DNA of 64,000 nt from Neonectria sp. B-13. Lineage: Eukaryota > Ascomycota > Sordariomycetes > Hypocreales > Nectriaceae. The position numbers and the translations under genes are program-made. The notes below the pieces were generated by a model. That model saw nothing but the letters and a program-made list of their open reading frames with translations, searched no databases and was not told the origin of the DNA. Below, piece after piece: positions 24,301 to 34,676 of this stretch (positions are counted from its first letter, which is position 1; each line of letters begins with the position of its first letter). Location: positions 637,711-701,710 of the forward strand of contig NOKP01000004.1 of assembly GCA_002682825.1 (NCBI GenBank), read 5' to 3'.

Positions 24301-26133
24301 GAAAAGTGCTTCCAACACGTCGATGACTTCGCATCCGAGGGCCTACGAACCCTCATGTATGCGTATCGCTACGTGGACGACGACTCATATGCTGAATGGA
24401 AGGAGCTCTACAGGGAGGCAGAAACCAGCTTAGTTGATCGCCAGGAACGCATTGAGGAAGCTGGCGAGCTGATTGAACAGAAGTTTGAGCTCGCTGGAGC
24501 GACTGCCATTGAAGACAAGCTCCAAGAAGGCGTCCCGGACACCATCGACAAGTTGCGCCGGGCGAACATCAAGGTCTGGATGCTTACAGGCGACAAACGC
24601 GAGACAGCCATCAACATTGGACACTCTGCCCGCGTGTGTAAGCCCTTTTCGGAGCTTTACATTTTAGACGCGACGCTCGGGAGCTTGCGAGACACCCTCA
24701 CCGTCACGCTCAACGATGTGTGCCGCGGTATGGCCCCGCATACGGTCGTCGTGGTCGATGGCCAGACGCTTGCAGTGATTGATGCGGACGACAACCTTGC
24801 GGTTCTGTTCTACGATCTCGTTGTGCGGGTCGACTCCGTCATCTGTTGTCGTGCCTCCCCCTCGCAAAAGGCCAACCTCGTGCAGTCTATCCGCAAGCAT
24901 GTCCCCAAGAGTATGACGTTGGCGATTGGAGATGGTGCGAACGATATCGGCATGATTCAAGCTTCCCACGTGGGCATTGGAATATCTGGACGCGAAGGAC
25001 TCCAGGCATCCCGAATCTCGGATTACTCGATCGCGCAGTTCCGCTTCTTGCAAAAGCTTCTCCTTGTTCACGGCCGGTGGAACTACTTGCGGACGGGCAA
25101 GTACGTGCTGGCGACTTTCTGGAAGGAGATTCTCTTTTTCCTCGTCCAGGCGCACTTCCAGAGGCTGAATGGCTACTCGGGCACGTCGTTGTACGAGTCG
25201 TGGAGCTTGACCGTGTTCAACAGCGCCTTTACCTCCTTGCCAGTGATCCTGCTGGGTATCTTTGAGAGAGATCTCTCTGCGGAAACCTTGATGGCAGTGC
25301 CTGAGCTGTACACGTTTGGACAGAGAGGAAAGGGATTTAGTTACCTTCAATACTTCGGGTGGCTGATCATGGGTGTCGGTGGCAGTTTTGTCATTTGGTA
25401 CTTCACCAGCGAGGTGTATTATGAGTCGTTCTCTGACGACGACACAAGCATCTTCGCCATGGGTATGGTCGGCTTTACCGTTGCTGTCGTTTTCATCAAC
25501 TTTAAGCTCTTGTAAGTTCTTATTTGCCTGGTTGATGATTTGGATATAGAGACTAATTGTATTGCCAGAGTTCTCGAGCTTCACAGCAAGACCGTCGTTA
25601 CCTTTGCTGGTTTCCTCATCTCGATAGCCGGTTGGTTCATCTGGATGTTGGCGCTTGCTGGCCTCTATGCACGAAGGGTTGGCATCTACATAGTCCGAGA
25701 TGCTTTCATCTACAACTTTGGTCGGCAATTGCAGTGGTGGACTACGGTCCTGCTGCAGCTGACTACCCTGGTTGTGGCGGAACTAGTGGTGCAGTCGGTT
25801 CGACGCGTCTACTGGCCTACGGACCAGGATTTGATGCAACGTCTCGAGAAGGATCACGAAGTACATACCCTCTTCCAGGACAACGAGAAGGATCTTGAGG
25901 ATGGCCAAGCAGAGGCTGTGGACGACGATGCCAACGGGGAAAGGGGGCGACAGGAGCTTGATGTTCCAACTCAGACTCGTACCAAGACGAGAAGCCCTCA
26001 CTCGCCAAGGCCAAGCTTTCAAGATTTGTCCTGGAAACAGCCCCGAGCGAGCTACGACGATTATCGACCGCAGTTCACCTCGACGGTTGAGGAGCAGGAA
26101 CACCCCATCGAGCACTATGGCCGTGCGCTTTGA
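21319..26133 (+). CDS. DNF3: P4-ATPase phospholipid flippase, Dnf3-like
   Basis: Large aminophospholipid-translocating ATPase of 1585 residues (exons 21319-25511 and 25569-26133), expected in Golgi/endosomal or plasma membranes. P4 signatures are intact: the actuator loop LDGETNLK near residue 409, the phosphorylation motif DKTGTLT with Asp626, SPDELALVEAA in the nucleotide domain, MLTGDKRETAINI and the hinge GDGANDIGMIQ near 1205. Membrane segments flank these. Dnf3/DnfD resemblance comes from the N-terminus (RDDVREYIRKRKARK, LPPSADGRRIPLD, NKPYISNFIRSSRYTVYDF) and the length. The nucleotide domain has a Ser/Arg-rich insertion at about 880-985. The acidic/Ser-Pro C-terminal tail sits in exon 2. 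The P4 assignment is certain. The Dnf3 subclass is likely but not proven. Confidence 0.9.
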
Positions 26134-26667
26134 AAGGGGTTTTGGTGGAGGAATTTATGATTAAGTGGAAGCGTGATTTTATCTTGTTGCTTTCTCTTCT
26201 GTCGGCGCTCAAGCAGATAATTGGGTGCTGGGTGCTGGGTTTTATATATGCACGGTGTATAGGTCTTGGATTGCGATGGCGTCTGGCAGTATATGGTCTG
26301 GATTTTGGGATGTGATGATTATTATGTCATGAAGGGACGGCACGCGTATCATCTAGAGTGGCAATACGAGTTTCTCTTCTTGAGCACGGTTTAGTCCTAT
26401 CTGACTAAATTTGAGTCTGAGTTGTGGCTGTTAAAAGGCACGACTCTGAACGGAAGCTGTTGATATATGTATGAACCTCTGTGGTTTCACCTTGAGTGCT
26501 ACTTGAGAGATAGGCAAAACAACCCACCTTTATAACTATTAATTAGATAGATGTGGCTGATACTACAGTTGTAAGTGCAGTACCTACCACAAGCTGAGCG
26601 GAGTATTATAAACAAGAACACCACATTCAAGTATCCCTTTCTTTCCCTTCCCCTGGATGACCGTTCA
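26134..26667. other. convergent 3' flanks of flippase and MDR reductase
   Basis: 534-bp, AT-leaning tail-to-tail spacer with no coding signal. Presumably 3' UTRs and polyadenylation regions of the two genes. Confidence 0.6.
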
Positions 26668-27876
26668 TTAACACTCATCATCTCCAATAGCACTGTCCAC
26701 CTTGACGAGAACCTTGCCCCGGGCGTGCAGCCCGCCCAACTTGGCATACGCCTCCTTGGTCTGGTCAAAAGACCAAACGCTATCCCTGACGAGGCGAATA
26801 TCCCCCGCGGCGAGCATGTCAATAATGGCCTGGCGATCTTCCAGCGTCGGGTTCATCATGGACACGCCGCACCAGCGCCGGCCGACGCCGCCGAACCAGC
26901 GGGAGACGGGCCACCACTCGTTGAGCTTCATCTGCACCACGGCGCGCAGGAAGTCCGGCACGAAGAAGGTGGGCGGCTTGATGCCGACGGACGAGTAGTT
27001 GCCCTCCGGGACGAGGTAGGACGGCGAGGCGAGGTAGAGCGGTTGGTGGCCGAGGGTGTCGATGATGGTGTTGAAGGGGCTTGTGGAGAAGCGGGTGGTG
27101 AGATGGGCGGATACGGATGTGTGCTGGGTGTAGTCGATGACCTGTGTGTGTTAGTCCTTTTTGTATTATTAGGGTTATATGCCATGGCAGCATCTCATGA
27201 AGATTCGCCATGTCGTCTCAGAAACACTCACCTCGTCAGCACCCAAACTCTTCACCATGTCCGCGTTCTTCCCACTGCAAATCCCCACGACGTATCCCGT
27301 CTCCCCAACCACCTTTCGCAGCATCTGCACAACCATGGTCCCGATCCCCCCGCTGGCCGCGTTGACCAGCACCCGGTCGCCCTCCTTGGCCCCGGACTCT
27401 TGCACCATCTGCCGCGCCGTCAGCGCCGGCAGCAGACACCCCGCGGCGTCGCCGAAACTGACGCCGTCGGGCTTGTGCACCACGTACCGCGCCGGCACGC
27501 GGACGTACTCGGCCAGCGCGCCGGTGCCGGTGGGGATGGTGTGGCTGGCCGGCAGCATGGCGGCGATCTTGTCGCCCTTGGCGAAGCGCGGCGCGGCGGC
27601 GTCCGGGTGCCAGACGTCGACGACGGTGCCGGAGAAGTCCATCTCCGGAATGCTAGTCGGCTGGCGGATGAAGGGCGGCACGAGCGTCATCTGGAAAATG
27701 GCGCCGGGGTTGAGGCCGACGAAGGACGTCTTGACAAGCAGCCATTCTTCGGGCTCCGGGACATCGCGCGGGAGGGGAAGCGGAGGGGGCAGAGTGGGTG
27801 TTGGGCGGGTTATGAGGGAGAGGACGTTCCAGGGAAGGCCGCGCTGGGAGAAAACCCAGGCTTGCGAGGAAGTCAT
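26668..27876 (-). CDS. MDR-superfamily NAD(P)H quinone/enoyl reductase-like protein
   Basis: Two exons, 27876-27232 and 27141-26668 (phase 0), give 372 residues. It has the GroES-like N-terminal half (EWLLVKTSFVGLNPG, MDFSGTVVDV) and a Rossmann half with the cofactor loop AASGGIGTMVVQ at about 173-184 and a late GKVLVKVD strand. The Cys/His ligands of zinc alcohol dehydrogenases are absent at the expected places, so a zinc-independent quinone oxidoreductase or trans-enoyl reductase type is more likely. Stand-alone members occur both in primary and secondary metabolism. No polyketide synthase is in view. Its substrate is not predictable from this window. Confidence 0.88.
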
Positions 27877-30800
27877 TGTTGTGGCGATGGAGATATTGGT
27901 GTCGTAAATGGTGTAGGTGAAGCTCTGTTAGTAGCGACGTCTGCAAAGTCCCCTCTTCCTCAGTGTATTTTCGGTAGCTCTTCCAAACAAGAGTAAATAC
28001 AAGACAGCAATAGAACGTCTTTGAGAGATTTCGGCTCGTCGGCGTTCGTGTCCTCAAAGCCGCAGGGAATGTGTCTGCCTGACAGCTGAAAGCCAAAGCT
28101 GAAAGAAGCGTGTGACGCGCTAAGCCCCGTGTGGCTTGCGAGTGTCCGAAACCACGTTTCCCCTCGCCGGCTATTCAGTGGGTGAAATGGAAGGACGATG
28201 GCGGTTGATTCGTATTACGTATAAAGTACGTGTTGACGATGAGTTGGAGAGCTGCGTATGATGGTGGTTTTGGAGTTCTATTATCTAGGGTCTGTGAGGT
28301 GAGGTTGAGTTATGCTGGGTTCACCTAGCCCAAAACGACAAGAAATAACTTTAAAGCTTAATTATGACGAGACAGGCGACACTGCTTACTCCAAGTCAAC
28401 TTACCCACTGAATTGAAAGTACTTACTCAGGCATGAGAGAAACTGTCGCCCCCCTAGCCTTACTCTTAACGCCCAACATAACGTCCAAACATAACATCTT
28501 ACCTTAACGCTTAACATGTATTCGTACCGAAGCCATAAAAGGGAACCCTTTTCATTGCTGAAACAATCATCCGCTTTCTCGATTATAAGACCGCTAGAAC
28601 CTCACGGTTTAGACCGAACTTTCTGATTTTTCTTGAAGTGTCCCATGCCCGTGTAAGTTAGCCACACATCCAGAATAAGCGCACTTATGTAGTCAATATT
28701 CTACCGAGTGAGTAAACCAAGGTCACTCTATTCTTCTTACTAGTTTGGTTGGGTCCCGTAATTAAGAATTGGTAGTTGTTACGGAAATCCATGGCCGTAA
28801 ACGCCCGATTTCATCACCACCTCTCGAAGCTATTGTTCATCACTGGGTTCAATAACTACAGCCATTCACGAGCGTCAAAAAAGAAAAATTAGATTGGCAC
28901 TCTGGCATTTGTCTCGATCTTGCTGTCACTATACTCGGTGATATTTGTAATGAGCTGGACTCCCCGATGGGCTTCGATAGCTCAGCTCTTGAGAGGGACG
29001 ACCCATGTCAGCCGAAGGACCGCCAATCGTCATCGCTGCGCCATGAATTGACTAAAAGCTTGAATGCGACACCTCTGAGGCGGAATTACGATGAGCACTC
29101 ACTTACTGAGGTTCAGAATAGCAGAGAGATGCCGCCTCCGCTTGGAGGTCAGAGCCTCGAAATGAGGTGATTGACAAGCAACATCCTACCAAATATCTCA
29201 ATCAGACAACAAACGATCATCTACTATTACCTCACACAGCAAATGAATCTTGGAAACTGGCCTTCAGTGGGAGGTATACTTACTGTCAACAAATACATAT
29301 GACTTGGATATGCTGACCCGAACGTCAAGATGAATCAAATTGTGAAACCCCGCATCGACCTTGGAGCTATGAAGGGTAGTCTTCTCAATTTCGTTGCTAG
29401 CTGCCCGATATTGACAGGGCAAAGGCAAATGTGATGCCTGAGAAGGTTTATAAAGGTGAAGTTATGGAAAAATAAGAAAAAAGTAATAATTAATTCCTCA
29501 ACTATAATAATAGAGGTGTTAAGTTAAGTGTATCCAGGATATATCTCTTGACCCTTTATACTATCTTTATCCCTTCATTTATATTTATTAATATTTATCA
29601 CTGCTGCACTGTATCTAGTATTATCAAGAAACTGTTTCGTGGCTGGGTCTGAACTCGTCGTACACGTCACCGGAAGGTGCACATACGTGGACAGTCGTTG
29701 TTCACTTGTTACCTCGAGATTCCGAATATGACCACCCCACACTCGTTCTGTTCTTCGATATCTTACATCCAGTGCTTTGTTAATACTGACAGCCTCAACC
29801 TCGATCGTTCAATGTTTCCATAGCCTGGTAGCGTGTATACGTAGTCCGGTGTCGCCACAGAAAGAACTCAGCCATACCCACCTTCGCACTCGGGATATAC
29901 TTTGATCCCTGACAGCTGGTGCCTATTAATCTCGGCGAGCGCAACATCCATCTCTGTCGTTATCCGGAGCATCTTCGCCTTGCTGTTGAGACTCTAGGCG
30001 TTGCGCAGTTCTCCCAGCCGAGGAGTTTTAGGAGGCATACACAACGGCAATCTTCCCACCCCTAGACGCATCTTTTACAATCCACCATCTCGCTAGCCTC
30101 AAAGTCATCTCAAATATAAGGCTACCCCATAGCCTACCTCGGCAGTGTTCCTCAGAGAAGCGTCATTACCATCAGGGCTTTCGGAGTGAAGCGAAACAGG
30201 TGAAACTTATAAAGGCAGTGAAAAGCAGCGGATGCCAATGGAACCAGCAACACATTATCGACCGTCTCGAAGCCTTATCAGATCACCTTCACCTTGACTT
30301 CGCCTCGGTTCTACAGGGGGCGGTGCTGCGTTGCACCATTGATGCAAATCGGCTGGTTTGTTTCAGTGCATAGGACACAAATACGGGACATAGGTCCGGC
30401 TGTGCATAATTGAGCTGCAGCGGGAACCAATAGCCGAGGTTGACGTCCATTCTTCACACCATCCTACTGCGAAGCTGGGTGCTTGGCAGCTTGGCCGTAC
30501 CCAGGTCAGGTGGTACCAACTCACAGCCTGATCCCGCTCCCAGTCGGCGCTGTCCCTGTATCTCTATGCCGTGGTACGCTGCCTCATTCCGCGAGGAATT
30601 GTCTCAGCACTCAGCCTGCAGATAGGTCGGCTGCCAGCCATAGAGATGGTATGGGCAAGAAAATCAGTAAGCGCATGACGGATATCTGCCTCGTCGCTGC
30701 CCTGGTCGCCTCTTGTGATTCCTTCATCACACAAACTATAAACAAAACCTCGCGCCCCCTCGACAGAAACCCGTTCCAAATCATACTCAGCCTCAGTAGG

Positions 30801-30889
30801 CTGTCAGGTTAATAGGCTCTCAATCAACGCACCGCCACCTCGTTCAGTTGAACTCCGGCGCCATCGTGTGCCGTGTTGCACCCAGCGTT
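27877..30889. other. AT-rich non-coding stretch with decayed coding sequence
   Basis: The first few hundred bases are the promoter/leader of the MDR gene. From about 28300 the sequence becomes AT-rich, most strongly at 29450-29620, with stop-dense frames. This is a composition change relative to the flanking genes. The one patch with protein-like reading frames (29575-30120, minus strand) is listed separately. The look suggests old inactivated sequence, possibly mutated by RIP, but no transposase or reverse transcriptase motif is visible. Confidence 0.45.
29575..30120 (-). pseudogene. decayed protein-coding relic, family unknown
   Basis: On the minus strand, consecutive open pieces in different frames read as protein: one containing MLRITTEMDVALAEINRHQL and ISGIKVYPEC-like sequence ends in an in-frame TGA at 29868-29870. 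A shifted frame then continues with VSINKALDVRYRRTERVWGG and ...TYVHLPVTCTTSSD..., closing at a TGA at 29575-29577. No start, splice series or known domain links the pieces. It is best read as a broken gene, but chance frames are possible. Confidence 0.3.
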
Positions 30890-31307
30890 ATGAGCGAGAA
30901 CAGTGCCGTGTACCAGACCGTCAAGGCGTACAGATTAAGTCCAAAGAAGCTCGAAACGTTCCTCCAACAGAACTTCAATGACGAGACAATCACAGTTACG
31001 GTAAGGGTCGCCTCTGTCGCCGTGGCGATACCCAAACCACCCTCTTGTGACGTGAGGCGCAAGGCTAATTGCTCGCAGCTCGTGGATGATTGTTTAACCT
31101 TCTGGCTCTACAGGGAATTGAATGCTGTATGACAATACTCTTTCGTTGTTCCGCCTTGCTCGGCCCGTGCCTGATGGAGCCATGCCGTCGGAAATGTCTC
31201 CAGTTCGTTCGCGGCCGTGTGAGACCACCTCACAAGGCGTATTTTGACTAACACGTCAGTAGAAAGAGCTCAAGAAGATTCGAAAGCTCCGCGTCGCAGC
31301 ATCGTGA
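30890..31307 (+). CDS. small conserved-looking protein of unknown function, three exons
   Basis: Exons 30890-31000, 31079-31126 and 31263-31307, all phase 0, give 67 residues. The reading begins MSENSAVYQTVKAYRLSPKK, continues with a ...LVDDCLTFWLYREL segment and ends ELKKIRKLRVAAS. Both introns have good signals: the first has donor GTAAGG, branch GCTAAT and acceptor CTCGCAG; the second has donor GTATGA, branch GACTAAC and acceptor GTCAGTAG. If the upstream CAG were used instead, translation would stop at once and give 53 residues. I do not recognise a domain. The mix of charged and hydrophobic residues suggests a compact soluble protein. It lies between the AT-rich stretch and the CorA-like gene. 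Splice logic, not homology, is the main support. Confidence 0.5.
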
Positions 31308-31818
31308 GGGAGTTGGTATGCCGGTTTCTAGTCAAGCTAGCAGTTAGGACAGAGAATAATATCAGATTTCGTCAGAATTGCAGCCGTCCAGCCGTCCAGC
31401 CGTCCAGCCGTCCAGCCGTCCCCGATCGACGGTATAACGTGATGGCATCTTCGTCTCTTGGAAGGGTGCTAGGCAGAATTGCCTCAAGACTCATCAGAGT
31501 GCGGGGGATCCTCGAGTCCCCGAAATTCCTTGCTCCGGTCCTGCCAGAGCCTCATTCTTGCAGCCACCCCCACCGTGTTGACTTGGTGTGGAGGGTGGCC
31601 CCCAAAGACCCATGCAGATGATGCTCTCATCTGGCAACATTTCTCCAAGACACAACGGCGAACTCAATTGGATGCCTGTTACGAGCTGGTGTTACCTCCG
31701 GTATGCCTCGATGGGAACTTAAGCTCATGCGTACGCAAACGAAGTTGCGTTGGCCTTTACCACCATCCTCAGAAGATCACTCCATCCAGCCCATTTACCT
31801 TTGCCCGTTACCATAATC
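31308..31818. other. spacer upstream of CorA-like gene
   Basis: About 0.5 kb carrying the promoter of the CorA-like gene and an 8-bp tandem repeat. No further gene is supported. Confidence 0.5.
31383..31422. repeat. 8-bp tandem repeat, GCCGTCCA x ~5
   Basis: Four perfect GCCGTCCA units from 31383 to 31414 and a nearly complete fifth (GCCGTCCC), in the upstream region of the CorA-like gene. Confidence 0.9.
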
Positions 31819-33913
31819 ATGGCTGTTCAAGAAGTTTCAAGCTGGCAGTTGGCTTCATCAATGATCAAGTTCGACAACAGCTGCCAAAACTATGCCAGCT
31901 TTCCCAGCAACCTCATCCAGAGCCGTCATTCAAGGCAAGCGCTAGAATCAAAAGGCCAGACTTTGAAGGAGCAATCAAAAGAAGTATTCAGTGACGAGGA
32001 CGAGGACGAGGACTTCCGCCTCAAGTTCATCGACATCTACCCTCAAACTAAATGTGGATATGCCGCATCTGCAACACAAGATCCAGAGCCATCTACAACA
32101 CAGTTCATTTCCACCACTGCAACGACACAAGACCAACTCGAGAGGCACATTCAGAAAAGCGTCAAAGATCCACTCTTCAGATATGTGTAAGTCTTCACCA
32201 GCATCCAATGACTTTACAGGCGGGGCTTAGAACAGTATGACGAACGATTGAGCTAATACACCATCAGGTCTATGATATCCGACTCATCCAAAGATCCAGT
32301 CAACTGTACTCCCGACATGTTCAAGCATCTTTGCTCATACCACCAGATCCCGCCTTCGTTTATGGACAGTGTCTTCTCATTTCGGGGCACCCACGACGAG
32401 TACGATTGCGGGCTCTCCATGTTCTCTGATGAGAACACTCTGCTCGATAGGCCTGAGTGCGTATTGCCCCTTCAAGCCTTGGGCCGATCGGGACGTGAGA
32501 TCCGACACTCTTTTCTGCTGCGCTCAGTTGAAAAGTCAGGCTCCGGGAGCAAATGGAAATGGGGCGTCCGACAGCTTGCAGTTTACCACTGCTTTGATGT
32601 TGTCACTGGTCGAACTATTTGGATAACGGTGAAGGGAAACTCGCTTCAAGAAACCCAGATCAGCGATGCTGTCTCCGAAAGCCGTTATCTAAAGCCAGAT
32701 AGGCTTGAAAGTGTTCACGAGAGCTTCGCCGCGACATTAGAAATCCATTCCATGCTACTAGACTGGTGTGATGACAACTGGAGATGGTATATCAACGATA
32801 TCGAGGCGGCCAGCCGAAAGGTTACCAATAAAGTCAGAACCTTCCCTGTTGACGACAAACCACGAACCCAAGGGTTCAGGAGGCAAGGAACAAACAGAAC
32901 TATGGACCACCAATCTAGGAGAACATCGAGCTTTGCTAGATCTCTGCAGACTAGGTTCACGCTTCCCCCGCGCATTTCAGGGAACCACGAACGTCGGCTT
33001 GAGGAAGGACATCCAATTACGCTTGCACCGCTAGAACTCAGCAGTTCCAGGGCTCCCTCAATCCTCAACATTGATGAGGATATAAAAAGGATAGAACGTC
33101 TCAATACGTTCGAGATAAAGGAGATACAGAGCCTCCAGGAGGTGATGGAGCGCATTGAGGAGATGCTCCTGGTGCTGTGTCTCAATGGTCGAGTGATCCT
33201 CCAGCTCCGGGAACATTACCAGAATATGACGAGTCAGTATCACACAGCAGAGATGGAGAACATCCAAAATAAGTGTCGCAACGACATCATGCGGTTCAGT
33301 CTCCGCGCACGCGCCGTCGAAGATAACATCGAGATCCGAAGGGCTCAGCTGCAGTCATTACTTTCCCTTGTGCGCGAGGGTAGGACCCTGGTAAGTCTGG
33401 GAACTCACGGTAAGAGATAAATTGCTAATCCCACTTGTTCAGTATGATACCATTCTCCAGCAACGGGGTATCCAAGTGAGCAAGCTGTACGCGGAGGTCG
33501 CCCAGCGGTCCACACAGAACATGGAACTGTCCACGCAGAATATGGAAGAGATCGCACACCAGACAAAACGGGAAACGTCATCCATGCACATCATCACCTT
33601 CGTCACTCTCATTTTCCTTCCCGGGACTTTTATTGCGGTACTTACGGCGCTCCCTTTCTTACTGCTCTTCCTCGCGCGTCGCTCCTCCTGAACCAAGCTG
33701 ACAGGAAGTTCCTCGCACTAGGGTTTCTTTCAGAGCGGCATCATCAAATGGGCAGACGTGAAGCTCGGCAGCGAAAGGTGGCTACTGAACAAGCACGCTT
33801 TCGGGCTTTTCGCTGCCATCTGCTTTCCCCTCATGCTCGTGACTGTTACCGCGTGGCTGTACGTCTACCGTCGCTTGGACCGAAGGCGCGCGAATGCGAC
33901 CAAAAAGATGTGA
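31819..33913 (+). CDS. CorA-like membrane protein with two C-terminal transmembrane helices
   Basis: Exons 31819-32186, 32268-33390, 33443-33637 and 33722-33913 give 625 residues. The start was chosen at an ATG in a CATAATCATGG context. A soluble N-terminal region with an acidic patch (DEDEDEDF) precedes a CorA-like cytoplasmic domain with long helices (IERLNTFEIKEIQSLQEVME, and a Q-rich coiled region near YAEVAQRSTQNMELSTQNME). Two C-terminal membrane helices follow: IITFVTLIFLPGTFIAGFFQ, then SGIIKW and a second helix with FGLFAAICFPLMLVTVTAWL, ending in a basic tail. This is the fungal CorA-like Mg2+ transporter fold. The canonical GMN pore motif after TM1 is not present, so ion transport is uncertain. 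It is co-oriented with the kinase-vWA gene 764 bp downstream. Confidence 0.8.
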
Positions 33914-34676
33914 CATATCTGTAAGATATCTCTTTCAAACCGATAGATGGGTGTCATAGATGTTATTACTACAGGCAGGGCTCAATTGTTGTATTCCTAT
34001 TGTATTAGTTAGATCAGGAGCTTTTAGACTACAGCTTGTTTGGCCCGTTCGGCTCGTTTGTCCAGCTCACTTACACAACAACAACTCCACTGTCATTAAG
34101 CCGAGAACAACTCGTAACACATTCTCGCGCATGTTCGTCTATTTTTACTATTCTTACTATTCTTGAAAGCCCGGCCGCGCATGGGCGCACTGCACTGCCG
34201 AGTGAACGGCCGCCGGATCAACCTCACCCTCAGCCTTACCGTACAGTTACACTTGAACGAGGCAGAGCACATGCTGCCCCTCTACCTGCAGCTGCAGGCT
34301 ACCAGTCCTATCCGAATCTGTACATGTGTATGCACGAGACACAGCGGGTGGAACCGAACGGCCCTTCGTGGTTCGTCGGGAACGAGAATGTCTCTAAGCA
34401 TGCAGCAAGCCGACAGCCGACAGCTCCGCCTGGGTCTCGTAAGGCAGGTGGTTCACGTAGTGATTCAGCCTATGGTCAGATCAGACAACCCTTTTGACGC
34501 CGGGGCGCAGGTAGTTTGCACAGAGGCAGCCCAGGCTGGATCCCTCTCCTTGGCTGCCTTGTCTTTGCTCGGCACAGCCTGACGCCATATGCCACTCATC
34601 CGCTACAACCTGCACCTTGTATTTAATGTGAAACCTGTCTTCTCTTTTGTTGACTCGACAAGCCCCTCAATCCGCC
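33914..34676. other. spacer between CorA-like and kinase-vWA genes
   Basis: 763 bp containing the CorA-like 3' flank and the promoter of the kinase-vWA gene. Open frames here lack protein-like signatures. Confidence 0.55.

Noticed and set aside
24664..25728. 354-codon minus-strand frame
   Set aside because: Antisense to the end of the flippase and across its last intron. No domain content.
26668..27876. Link between the MDR reductase and the P450 as a secondary-metabolite cluster
   Set aside because: They are more than 10 kb apart with unrelated genes between, and no polyketide, peptide or terpene synthase is in the window.
26575..27996. 473-codon open frame on the plus strand
   Set aside because: It is antisense to the MDR reductase exons, where strong codon bias keeps the opposite frame open. 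Its sequence is His/Gly/Arg-rich with no domain.
30483..30812. 109-codon plus-strand frame upstream of the small three-exon gene
   Set aside because: No recognisable motif and no splice signal linking it to the next exons.
34163..34582. 139-codon plus-strand frame between the CorA-like and kinase-vWA genes
   Set aside because: No domain, no splice partners, and it lies in the promoter region of the kinase-vWA gene.
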